Source: Polytrichum commune
Taxonomy: Eukaryota; Streptophyta; Polytrichopsida; Polytrichales; Polytrichaceae
NCBI GenBank assembly: GCA_950295325.1
Contig: OX485806.1
Span: 26,784,001-26,848,000 of the forward strand
DNA length: 64,000 nt
Direction: 5' to 3'
This document shows, piece after piece, positions 34,469-46,300 of the stretch; position 1 is the first letter of the stretch; every line of letters starts with the position of its first letter. Position numbers and translations under genes: made by a program. The notes under the pieces were generated by a model. It saw only the letters and a program-made list of their open reading frames with translations. It was not told the origin of the DNA and ran no database searches.

Positions 34469-37440
34469 TTATTGTCCCCATTATAAGTGGTTATTTGAGT
34501 AGTTAATTAGCCAAAGGTGACATTAGGTTCCTTTTGAAGAGGTGACCGCAATTATTGGCAAAGGAGATAATGTAGGAAGCATATGTACAAGAGAAGTGTT
34601 TGTAACTCTTACAATGGACGCTTATGAAATGGTGGTTAGGATATTGATAGGGTTTCTTAGGCCACAAATCTTGCTTGAAAAGTGTAAAAGTAGATGAACA
34701 ATAAAAGGGGATGTTGGAGTTTTGGAATGTACAACCTTGCGAATGAATGTAGCGATGTTGGTCTTTGAAATATTAGTAGTTGATTTTGAAGGGGTTTCCA
34801 ACTTGTTTGTGGTTGTAGTATTGGTGGCCTTTGTGTACAACAATCAATGCCAAGAAGTCTTGGAGTCTTGAAGCCTTGTGTATGTTTGTCTTTAGTTTCC
34901 TTAATAGCAAAAAATATCTACTTCGTTAATAGTGTTAGAGTTAAGAGGACTAAGTACGTTAATGCCTCAATATCATTGTTGGCCATGTGCCCATCCTCTA
35001 TATTATAGTGTGATAATATTGGTCTTAATAGACTAAGTGAGGAAGTTAGAAGTAGACATGTAGATCAATAAGGGCATAAGTGTATAATCGCATATATAAG
35101 AGGGAGTAAATTATAAGTTATGTCATATAACTAGTACATATAAGTAGGTCAAATTATGAAGGGGTACTTCTATGAGTTCCCTTTCGTATCAATATGTGAA
35201 CAATACCAGTACAAACTTCAAGGTTAGTATCAACGTGAACATGATAGTAAGAAGGTCTAGATAGTAGGATAGTGTAGACTAGAACGGTCGGTACAAAGAG
35301 TTCTAGTAGAGCTACCGACATTCTTCACTTGCACTATAACCTAAACACAACTTATGAAAGTAAATGTGCCATGGATAGGTGCCCAACAATTCCTAATAGA
35401 ATTGTTGACTAAATCGGGGTCAATTATTGATGTTTATGCATCAACATGCGATTTTTTTTAAATGCAAATCATTAGCACTGAATGTGCCTTTTTGTGGCCA
35501 ATTATTGTAGATTTAAAAAAATTAATATAATATCTAGGTCTATGTTGATTGCATGTGCATCTATTCATGCTTGCTAGTGTAGTGGCGTTGCTTTGAGGTT
35601 ACCTCGTCGCATTCAAGGAAGATTGAATCTGCCAAATTTGATGTTATCTTGGCATGATAGCATAATACTACACCCTCATCTCATGGCAATGGCTTAGTGA
35701 CAAAGATATTTCACTCGATGATGATGAGGAACCTTTTCAAAAAGTTTATAAAAAATCCCAATGGAGTATGTAAGTTTGCCATTTGTTTCATGTTTGTTCG
35801 ATTTTGAAGTCATTAAACATGATGTTCTCCATTAACGAGAATTCATCATTTTTAGTTTTTGTTTTCATGGAAATAACAAAATGTGATGTCCCCTCCCAAT
35901 TGCAAGGCTACGTGGTTCTCTCATTATATGTAATGGCATTTGAAAAGGTTGTGGCTGCAACCTGGACACCGCCACATCATAATAGGTCATTGGTGTTATG
36001 ATTGTCACATCTTGCCATTCGTAGATGTCAAGGTGGAGGAGAGTATTGAACATGTTAGTGGCAATGAGGAGGAGGAAATGGAGGCAATAGGGTAGTTACG
36101 GAGCTTCTACGCATAGTTCTACATAGACTATATTGAATGTACTCATTACTTGGATTCTGCGATGATGTTTGGATTTTTGGCTTCCATTTAAATCCACAAC
36201 CAATGAACATTGATTTGTGTGAGCAAATTCCTCTTATACTTTCCTCTATGCTAAACAAATTAAGTTTTTTCTTCTGCAATACCTCCATGAATCCATTTCT
36301 ACGTGAATTCTATAATATAACTTAGAGCATTCTCAATATTTGGAATGGATTATTTTGAGAGAATTAGATGTTGAATCTAACAACAAGATAGAAATTAACT
36401 TCCAAATCTTTTTGCCAAGCTAGCAATTGTTGAATCTAAAAGTACAATAAGGCTTTCACTAGGTTAATTGCACTTTGTTTGAACTCCCCACTCATATTAT
36501 TGTGAATGAATATGTTATTGTTTATGCCCAAAGACCACATGTATAGGATACTAGTGGGTATATATCCAAATGTTTTTCCCTCCCTCACCGCTCACATGAC
36601 AACACTCCCCCAACATCAAGGATGATATGAGAATTCCAAGTTTGTTCAAATGCATAATGCCAATGCAAACATTTGTGCAAGTCATGACTATATAAACACT
36701 TGGAGGACTTATATGTACCCAAAAATCTCAAGGAGAGACTTGTTATGAAAACATGGTCTAAATTGGACATATCATTCTAATAAAATGTGTCTTTATGTCT
36801 TCCCATAGAAATATGGATATGTAGTCATACAATGATGGTTGTTTAGAACAAAGGTATCACATGTACCTAAATCCAACTTTGCAATTATTTGGACACCCAT
36901 AGTCAAGTGGCACATAGTTAGGTGTGGATCTAACAACCAACACCAAAAAGACACATGTTTAACAGAGATTGGACTTCATGCCCAAAATGCCCTAACCATT
37001 ATAGACTCAATAGTCAACATGATTGTAGGGAGATGGGTCTATATGACCTTTTAACGAGCATGAAAACCTTCACTTTGATAATGACTAAAGATTGTTCATA
37101 TAAGCTCCAAAATTTATGAGACCAATGACTACGGACATGATTTGGATTTGCTAATCATTTCGTACTAATTGCATCTTTCATGTCCTACAAGAAGTGGTGT
37201 AGAGACAAAAGTATTCAAATAACACACACATACCTTAATGTTGGTTGTGAATTACATGACATAATTCACATCCCCATAAGCGGTGTGTTTTATTCGGGTC
37301 CAATCACAAGTACAAATTATACAATATTTCCTAAGAATGTACTATCATTGTCATGGTCAACAATTACTATTACATGTTAAATATGATAATAATGATATAA
37401 TGCGGGGCTTGACAAACCTTTCTAATCTCACCATACACTT
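34469..37440. other. Intergenic, nothing recognised
   Basis: AT-rich DNA without a supported gene. Short open frames in the 35.8-36.3 kb region show no family motif. Confidence 0.5.
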
Positions 37441-37590
37441 CATAACATTATTTAGATTTATAACAATGTTTTATGGGATTGATATTACTTCATTGAATAT
37501 TTCCCCCACATTCATATTGAATATGAGGAACATTTTGTAGAATACTGTCAGTCCCATAGAACATTGTTATGAATCTAAATAATGTTATAT
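37441..37590. mobile_element. Short foldback/MITE, about 150 bp
   Basis: The left arm CATAACATTATTTAGATTTA continues 'taacaatgttttatgggatt'. The right arm on the minus strand reads TATAACATTATTTAGATTCA and then 'taacaatgttctatgggact'. The arms of about 41 bases enclose a loop of about 60 bases. There is no coding capacity. Confidence 0.75.
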
Positions 37591-38180
37591 TCATCTTCCC
37601 TTTACAACCAATCAAGAAAATGCAATTACAAGCACACATCATGCATGTTTGTGGCCATTTAAGCATCATTCTCAACTAATGAAATGCTTTGTAGTTGTTG
37701 TTTTGTTGTATTGAATGAGCCTTAATAAGATGTTTGTTCTTAAGAAGAAGAAGACGCTTCTAATTTTTGAAGCAAGAATTAAAGCAAATTTGTTTCAAGG
37801 AAATTGCTTCTAATTTTGTTTAAAAACCATAAAATAATGTTAGTTGAATTCCAAGTGTTGGTGTAATCTGAATATATCCAAATTCATAATATTATTTTGT
37901 ATATGAACTCCAAATTGGGTATTTATATCATAGCTTATAGCATGCATTTGGTTTGAAGCATATGCTCACAAGTTTAAGAGGTTAATATATTTATATGCAC
38001 ACTATATGTAAGCTTGTGATTTGGTGTGGCCCACATAATTCATTATTGGTCCACCACAAAGGTAGCATGGTCACTTGCTTGTACATGACAAGTCGTGGAG
38101 GCTACTCTAAATAGTTGCACTTTAATTTAGTGTGGCACTTTCAATTATAATGCCACACTAAATCAGATGTATAGTGTGAT
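37591..38180. other. Intergenic with a 12 bp hairpin
   Basis: No gene was recognised. TTTAGTGTGGCA (38,127-38,138) and TGCCACACTAAA (38,151-38,162) form a perfect 12-base stem with a 12-base loop. Confidence 0.6.
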
Positions 38181-38395
38181 TGTTTGAAAGGGCCCCAAGC
38201 CAGCCACGTTCTCATCAAGTTCCCCATAATCTGACAGAGAACGTTCAAATGCAAGTACCCTGCACAAAAGGACGAGGGGAACCTGTACTACCCGGTCAAC
38301 GTGCAGTGAAAGAACAAAGAACGCTATGGTAACCTGATACGACCAGTCGCCGAGGGATAAGCTTTAAGGGAAACAGGGAGAAACCGGGTATGAAG

Positions 38396-38740
38396 GATCG
38401 GACGGTTCAAGGGCAACAGAGCATTGAATCGGACGGTTAGGACCGACCTGCGCGTCACCGGATGGCGAACTGGAGTTTACTGTGTTACTTACTAGTTCCC
38501 GCTCAGCACCTGACCACCCACTACAATCCACCAACTACACTGGACGGTTTAAGAATTACAGGTTCATCTGACGGCCCAGATGGAGGAGGTCTGGGATCGA
38601 ACGGCAGAGAGGCAGAGAGGGCGGTGTCAGTGACGATCGAGCCCGTCGAGGGGACGGGAACATCGGACGGTGAAGGTTGGGGAAGATTCAGGGTATGGAC
38701 AGACGGTTAAGATCCGCGAAGGAGGAGCGATCGGACGGCG
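38396..38740. promoter_or_regulatory. GGACGGT motif cluster upstream of PIE1
   Basis: Eight matches or near matches to (G)ATCGGACGGTT occur within 345 bp: at about 38,396, 38,427, 38,538, 38,566 (ATCTGACGGC), 38,595 (GATCGAACGGC), 38,662, 38,697 (GACAGACGGTT) and 38,729. All are in the same orientation. The stretch is rich in CpG, unlike the AT-rich DNA to its left. It sits about 1.6-2 kb upstream of the PIE1 start codon and is best read as promoter DNA with repeated binding sites, or as a short tandem insertion. Which factor binds is unknown. Confidence 0.6.
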
Positions 38741-38888
38741 GATATTACTCGGGCCTTTCTTCGTGCTGAGGCATGCGCGCTGCCGGGCTTTTTGCGTTCT
38801 TCCTCGCGGTGCGACGATCGTCAGCAAACCCTGTTGCATGCACCCAGGCGGTCCTCGATTGTCGCCTTTGCGAATTAGCCCGGGAGGC

Positions 38889-38901
38889 GCTTTATAGTAT
38901 G
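38889..38901 (+). promoter_or_regulatory. Possible TATA box of PIE1
   Basis: TTTATAGTAT lies at 38,891-38,900 in CpG-rich DNA, after the motif cluster and before a long leader region. Transcription would start near 38,925. This placement is inference from sequence alone. Confidence 0.35.
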
Positions 38902-40355
38902 CCCGAGCAGATGAGAATCTTTTAGAGCTTCTCGCCTCTTAGAACGGCCAAGAAACGAAGGTTTGGCGCCCGTTTGTTTGGTTGTTTGTTTGTGTGCACC
39001 AAAGTGGGTTCAAGCGCATGCAGGGGGATTCGATCTCCCTCTCTCTTTTTGGAGGCTATTTGCGAACGGTATGTTGCTGATGGTATTAAGGTGCGGGACG
39101 ATGTTGCGTGCGGAGTGACGAAGAGTGCTTCGTATTCTTGTCAGGGGCGAGTTCGCGATTTGGATTTGGCGCGAGTTTTTCCGAGGAATGAGATTGAGGT
39201 AGGCAAGGCGCTGACAAAAGTGACTCGACTCTCTCGTTTTGGCAAGTGCTAGTTCTGAAGTTGCAAAAGAGACAGAGAGAGAAATGGAGAGGGACGTGAG
39301 TTTCTATGCAAGGGCTTCCATCTCGGAAGGATTAGTGTTACGATGTGGATGAGGAGACAACTCCCGCATGACCATCAGGAAGCTTCTGGTTTCAAGCTTG
39401 TAAGGAATAACTTAAACAGTGAGTTTAAGTTATCTGGTCTCTCATGCCCCAGGAACCGGTTAAGTAAGTAGGGACGACGCCTCTCTTATGACTGGTTTTT
39501 CAAATGTGCCATATTATAATAAGTAAGCTTGGTGTTGACCAACGACGAAGAGGAACGTGTTAGGTTTTCGATTAGGGTTCGCTCGCATGAGGAATTACTT
39601 TGGCAGCAGGCAGAGAGAGAGAGAGAGAGAAAGAGAGATCGGGTTTGGAACATTAAATGTGGGCTTGGAGTATGGCGTCTCTCTGCTCAACCTCTACTAC
39701 TTAATTTTCCCACAGTAATAGCCTTCGTGGTAGAAATAGTTATGACGATGTTGACTAATTGCCATGTTTGGTCCATCACTATGTATGTAGTTCCTAGGGT
39801 TTGTCGGTAATAAACGAAGGCGTCCGCATTTTGTTTGTCATCATCGCAACGAGTCTTACTGTAGGATAAATGCATATCTGGAAATAGGATTACAGTTTGC
39901 AAAGACAGAGGGAAATAGAATTACCAGGGTTCCATTGGCCCGAAGCTTATGAAAACAGGATGATGTCCATTCTTTCGTGCGGCGTCTCGCTCAATTGGCG
40001 ATGTAGTTATGGACCTTTGAGACCTATAAAGGATATGAAATATTTGCAGAAGGTGACCTAGTTTGGAGATTTATGTTCAAGCAAGAACCAAGAATACACT
40101 TGTAGATGATGGAACTGAATTTTGGAGGGGGGATTATGTATATTGATTGTTCAGGCGCAGGACGGAAGGTGGCGAGCTCCTGAAGAGGGAACAGGAACTG
40201 GACTTGGATTGGGTAGTGGGATATGTGAGGGATGCTAGTAAAATGACATTCCTGACAAGCTTGCCATATTTATTTGGAAAAGTGCATTAGGTTCATGTGA
40301 GAAATTTCATGCTCTGAGGAGTGAATGAAGCAAGAATGTTAAAAGAAGGTAAGAA
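38902..40355 (+). other. Presumed PIE1 5' leader, possibly with an intron
   Basis: About 1.4 kb without a convincing gene precedes the PIE1 ATG. It has several short upstream frames, a GA-rich tract at 39,614-39,637 and a perfect 11-base stem (ATAACTTAAAC, 39,407-39,417, with GTTTAAGTTAT, 39,423-39,433) closed by a 5-base loop. An in-frame TAA lies two codons before the start codon. Leader introns are likely at this length but I cannot place them. Confidence 0.4.
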
Positions 40356-43300
40356 ATGCAACAGAGTTCATCACAACAATTGAAATGCTATGGAAGGCGG
40401 AACCGTTCAAAGCCTGAGCCCCCCTCCACCCTTGAATGTGGTCCGCCTCTAGGGAAGAAGGAGGATGTAGGGCGAGCAGCAGCAGCAGATAGTGAAGAGA
40501 CTACTCCGTCTGCCGAAAGGAAGACGGAGGTCTTAACGCATCTGAAATCATCACCGCAGTCAGGCAGCAGGGGTAGACCCAGAAAGGTTATTGGTAGCCT
40601 GAAACAGGTTGAAAGAGGGCCGAGCCATGTGGCGGGGAAGAACATGCCGACAACAAGAGCAAAGTCGGCTGGTAAACCTTTGGCTTCTGAAGCCAGGGAG
40701 GCCTCCAGAGATGTAACACCACCTTTGGAAGATTCATCATCACCTTCTGAGGCTTCCACTTTGAAGACGCCGAGTGGTTCTCCAGACCGACAAGAAGAAA
40801 CGGTGATTTCGTTAAAAAGTGAGGGTCCACTCCGGAATGGTGGATCTGAATATGGAAGGAGGAAGAGCTTGGCTTCTATCTCCGCTGCTGGTTCTCAGAG
40901 AACCCGCTCGCAGATTGCTAAGGAGGAAGCACAACAAGCTTCTGGTGGGGGGCAGTCTGATCGTGTAGCACGTGCAATCAAGGAGAAGAAGAGTGGTGGG
41001 CAGGTAAATCATGGGAGGAAGGATGGAGGGCAGGTTATTGCCGAGAAGAAGAGCAGCGGTGTTGGGAGTTCACACCTTGAGAGGAAGGACGTAGGACATT
41101 TGTCAGTACGAGATAGAGAAAATGCTCATGCTACGAAGCAGAGCTCTTTGGCAGCTAGTCGGCGGTATCTTGCTTTGCAGAAGCGTCAAAGGGAAGACAT
41201 GGTGCTTTTGCAAGCTGATGAAATTTTTAGAAAGCAAGAGGTGTGGATTTCTTAAGCACCCCCTAAGTGTCTCATCTGCTAAATATTGATACAAAGGGCA
41301 GTGCCATGAATTGCTCCATAATCAATCTGCACCATAATGGTGATATGCTCCTGATGCTGGTTGCAAAAAAACAATAATATAACCTCTATCTTCTTCCAAT
41401 TCTTGGTTCTTTGCTCTTATCTATGCTCCTATCTACTCTGCTATAGCCAGTGTCCGCAAAGATTTTTGAGCATAACCGGTTGAGATCCTAGTGTTTCCAA
41501 GTCCAACTGGTGACACGTTGTGATCTTTTGGTTTTTATTTAAAAAATGTGAGGTATATTTTATAGATTCCTCTGAAATGATCGATAATTTTTCTGAAGTC
41601 TTGAACTTCAACCGGTTATTTCTCAAACTCAATCGGTTTATCTGTAACTAGCGGTCAGTTCTCCCCATTCATTGGCTATAGCCCTTTGGTTGGCTGCCAT
41701 TCTCATTTCCTGACAAGCCAATGTATTTTGTACCATTAGGGCTCAACTGCTTTTGGCCAATCATTATGAATTCTCTCTGTCAAGACTTTCAACTATCCTC
41801 CTTTTGCTGCTCATTCTTTCCCAACCTCTGGGGTTGCATTCAAAATTCTGATCAGAGTTTTCGAGTTACATAATCAAGGCTTGTGCTTTGGAGTGAAACA
41901 AGTCATTGGTGTATTAGTAGACTTTTTGCAGTTCTCTTTTCTGATTATTGCTATTTTTGGCATGCAACCTTGCACTTTTCCAAGCTGCAGGTTTAGATAG
42001 GTCATAAACGTTGGCTTCAGCCATTAAATGTAAAGATGTATTCTTGTGGGGTTTCTGGCAGGGCTTTAAGGGTGATGATTTTTGTTTTTGTTTTTGTATT
42101 GTGCTTGTCTTGACTGACATATGGAATGCTTTGAATACTTGTAAAGACATCGATGGGTGTGATTCAATGCTGTCAGCATTGGCATAAATAGAGTGTTCTC
42201 TAGTCAGTGTTGAGGTGCTTATTGAGGATTCTTAATATACTCATTCTAATATTCTATTTTCATCTTCAGTTTGTGGAAGCAAACAAAGACAAGAAGGGCC
42301 AACCAAAGAGCAAGGAGCCTGCACGACTCAAGACCCATTGGGACTTTGTGATTGAGGAGATGACATGGCTGGCCAAGGTGAATATCATAGTTGTTAGTTT
42401 TGACTTTCTTGCAGGGCTTCTCAATGGTATCTCAAGGATGAGGCATACTGAAGTCATCTATTTGGACATATCTTGTGATTGTATTGCAAACTACTTGCAG
42501 CCAACAGTTCTAATCTAGAAAATAATTCCTTGATATTTCTTTATTGCGGGCAGGATTTTGAAAGGGAAAGGAAGTGGAAGCTAAACCAGGCCAAAAAGGT
42601 CGCAATACGAGTGAGCAGAAGTAAACTAGACGTTGAAGCAAGAGAAAATCGGCGTCTAAAGGTTTGATTTCCCTGCTTTACTGTTGTTTTATTTTCTGGG
42701 GTCTCGTGTGTTGGTATTGGTTCTAGTGATACTTCAGCAGGTTTCATGTTGTACCTGCTGCTTATTTCATCTTAATATCATTCTTGTTGACACATTGGAG
42801 AGTTTAATCTGTTGTTGTCTATCAGGAAGAGGAGCTACGAGTCCGGAGAGTGGCAAGCGGTATTGCTAAGGACGTGAAAAAGTTTTGGTTGAAGGTGGAC
42901 AAACTGGTGTCATATAAGCAGCAGTTACTTATTGAGGAGAGGAAAAAGAAGGCACTTGACAAGCACTTGGATTTCTTGTTAGGACAGACTGAGAGGTACA
43001 TGCTTCATCAATCTTTCTGATACTGGGTTGTCTCTATGTAATTCTTACAGTTCTTCTACTAGGTTTTTCTGTGATTGCGTTCAAAAGATGTAACACTCTG
43101 GGTCAATGTGATGCTTTCTATAACTTAATCTAGTTTGCACAGAATTATCGTGCTTTCTAGCAAGGTGCATTCTAAAACTGACAGAAAAACTGTGGACATA
43201 ATATAGGGCATTGGTTATGATTCTGACTGGCTCTTTGATATTGTTCAGGTATTCAACAATGTTGGCTGAAAACCTTGCTGACACCACAACTGGATTGGAA

Positions 43301-46300
43301 TCCCAAAACACATTACTTCTGCCTCCTATTCCACTCAATGATTCTGCTGATATTGGGCAAGAGCTAGTACCTTTCGAAGCAGTTTCAAACATTGAAGGAA
43401 ATCAAGTCAGTGAAGTGAATGCGGTGATGGAGTTCGGAGGTGGTGATGAAGATTTCATGCTAGAGGATGAAGAGGAGCAAGTAATGTTTTCAAAGCTTGA
43501 ATAATTGCTTCACCTCAATGGAATATTTTTGGTGTTCTTTTGAGAAATTGTTTGATCATGACTAGCAAGCTTATCTGTTGAATCTATGAGAGCAGGCATG
43601 TGAGGTTTCATGAAGGTTTATAAAGTTTACTGATATGATTAAAGATTTGAGTGGATAGCCTCTGTCTGAGGCCATTGGGAGGTACATTGATAATTGAGGT
43701 TTCCATTTCTTTGTTTTTTTCAGGAGGATGATGAAGCAACACTAGAGGCAGATGAAGCTTTGATAACTGAAGAGGAAAGGAAAGAGGAGCTGAGTGCCCT
43801 GCAAAGGGAGAGTGAGCTTCCAATAGAAGAGCTCCTCCGTGCATACAGTTCTTTGAGAAGTGAGTTTACCATAACTACTGATTGTTGATGTTTATATATA
43901 TATATTTTTGTTTGATTTGGAGCTTGTGGTATTACATGCTGAATTTGGCAACTATCTGTAACATGATTTTCAGTTGGAAATATTGAAAAAAGAATGGAGG
44001 AATAAAAATTATAAGTCTGTCATCCTGAAAGTTGACTGAGCACAGGGAAGACCAGTGCAAGGACAAGCCTTAAGCTTAATAAAATGAATTATGTGACAGG
44101 TTCTACAGATAGTGAGGTCGAAGAAGCGGAAGACGAGGAGGATGAGGAGGCAGATGAGGAGGATGTTGATGAGGAAGAAATGTTTGCATCTGATGCCTTA
44201 GATGTGGATGCCTGGAAGGACAAACCTCTCATAGGACCGAGAAGAGACGAAGGACCCTCTACCTCTAAAGAGATAGAAGATGTGGCAGTACTCAAGGGAA
44301 GAAGACTAGGAGCACCTGGGAGTGAGAAGGAAAATGGAGACATTGCTACTGTGGTGCCTGAATCATTGGGTGCGCTTGGAGGGTTGGAATTGGATGTTAC
44401 TGGCAAAGTCTGCATCAACTTGCAGGATGAGGCAAACTTAGACATTGACAAGTTTCTTGGTCCTGGAAAGACCAAGTCTTCAGATGTGGTTGGAGAAACA
44501 GCCAGTAGTTCTATGTCTACTGCCCATGAGGGATCTAAAGATGAATTGGCCTTTGAAGCTGGAAATGCAACTGCTCTTGTGGTTGAGCTTGCTGATGGTA
44601 ACCCACAATCAAGTGGGTTACCATCTTTTGGTGGCACTTTAAGTGAAAGAATTTTGCAGAGGCAGAGCCGTCTTAGAACGGGGTTCTTGGATCTGGGCAT
44701 GGCAAGAGAACTTCAGGTATCAATTTTTTTGAACACCTTCACTGGAGGATACTATATATTGCAGTCTTAGGTCTGCCGGTTTGTGTCAAACTATCAATAA
44801 TTTCCTACTCTTTACACGCGCAGGTCATGAGGTGGTAGGCCGAATGTTTCACCATATTCAACAGTAGATTACAGGCGAAAACACATTCTAAGGCAGTTGT
44901 CTTTATTCCTCTCTAGGTGTAAGTACATGTAAGAACCCCACACAAAAATCCGACAAAACTGTGAGGAAGAAGAGGTGGTGAGGGTGCTAGGGATGAAGAG
45001 TGTCTTAGTAAGTAGTCAACTTGTCTCTTGCAGGCAGTCTGATTGAGATGAAGCCCTTATACAAGCGTGGTGTGCACATGCCACATATACTGCCTCCTTC
45101 TTGCTCGCAGTTTGATTGAGGTCAGGCATGTCTTCTGCAGGATGATAGTGACTACATACCTGCAGCTTTGGCAGATGGAAATGACGAGGTAATTTCTGAA
45201 GCTTCAGCAACAGCCAGCTCCTGAGCAGTCCTGAGTATTTGAAGAAGCATGCTTTCATTGTTGTGCTGAGATTCAGCACCTTTGAGTAACCAATAATTGC
45301 ATTGAGTAATCATGGCAACTTGTCATTGCTGTGCAGTACTTAGTGCAAACTCTGATCCTTGTTGTGCTCCTCTCCTGCTACATTCTTTGCGTATTCTATC
45401 ATTCTTGACCCATTACTGTTACTAGACCATGAGCTGAATTGGGACTGCATGTCAGATCACATTCTCAGGGTGATTTGATAATGTTGCATCTTCCTTCGAT
45501 GTAGCAAGTCTCGTTTCTCTTCCAGCATGCTTCTTTGTTGTTTACTGTCTTGCTGTTTTATGGGTAGCTTTTGTGAGACTGTAGCGGTAAGAATTTCTTG
45601 AATCACTCCTAAGTATACCACAAAGTTCAGTATATTTTTGGTGCGATGTACAATGTATGGACGCTGCCAGCAGGAAGTGTTGGTGGTTGTCACTGCAAAC
45701 ACACGTTGTTTGTGGTGGTCCATAGTCCGGTGAACTAACGGTACTGGTTCCATACTGCTTGTCCTGTGGTACATGGTATGTAGCATGTCTGTCAGATGTT
45801 TTGGACCATAAGTGTCTTTGTGTTCCTTCTCTTTTGTTTCTTTCTTGCTCCATTTCATCTTTATATTCATCCACTCTCTCCACATTTTTCTGAATGTAAT
45901 GACCTTGTGCCTTGATCAACTTTCACATGTTGCTATGCATATCAAGTTCTTCGTCATGGCTGAGTTCGTCTAGTCTCAGTTAAAAACTCATCTAGTTGCC
46001 TTTATGGAGTACGTTGCTGACAGCAATTACCTATATCCTTTCATTGAGCTGCAGCATGTGGTGTATCCTAGTTTATATTTCTCTTTTTTGTCCCAGGATG
46101 ATGAAAGGACCTTGGAGGAGGAGGAACGTATGGCTAATGATGAGGGTGCTGGAACTATTGATGAGGTGAGCTGTTTTATCTGCATCTTTGTGCATCTACT
46201 TCATCTCAAGGGAGGAGCTTGTGTTCTTGTGGTCTATATAGGATTCTTGGTGAGCATGTGTATCTCTGTGTTCTTTCTGAAAATTAGGGATTGAGGTTGG

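Noticed and set aside
44089-44700. Antisense frames opposite PIE1 exons (also 40,388-40,759 and 47,631-48,248)
   Set aside because: These are shadows of Ser- and acid-rich coding exons. The sense strand has splice phase and domain support.
45457-45885. Minus-strand open frame of 142 codons inside a PIE1 intron
   Set aside because: It lies wholly in intron 8, has no family motif and no promoter or splice support.
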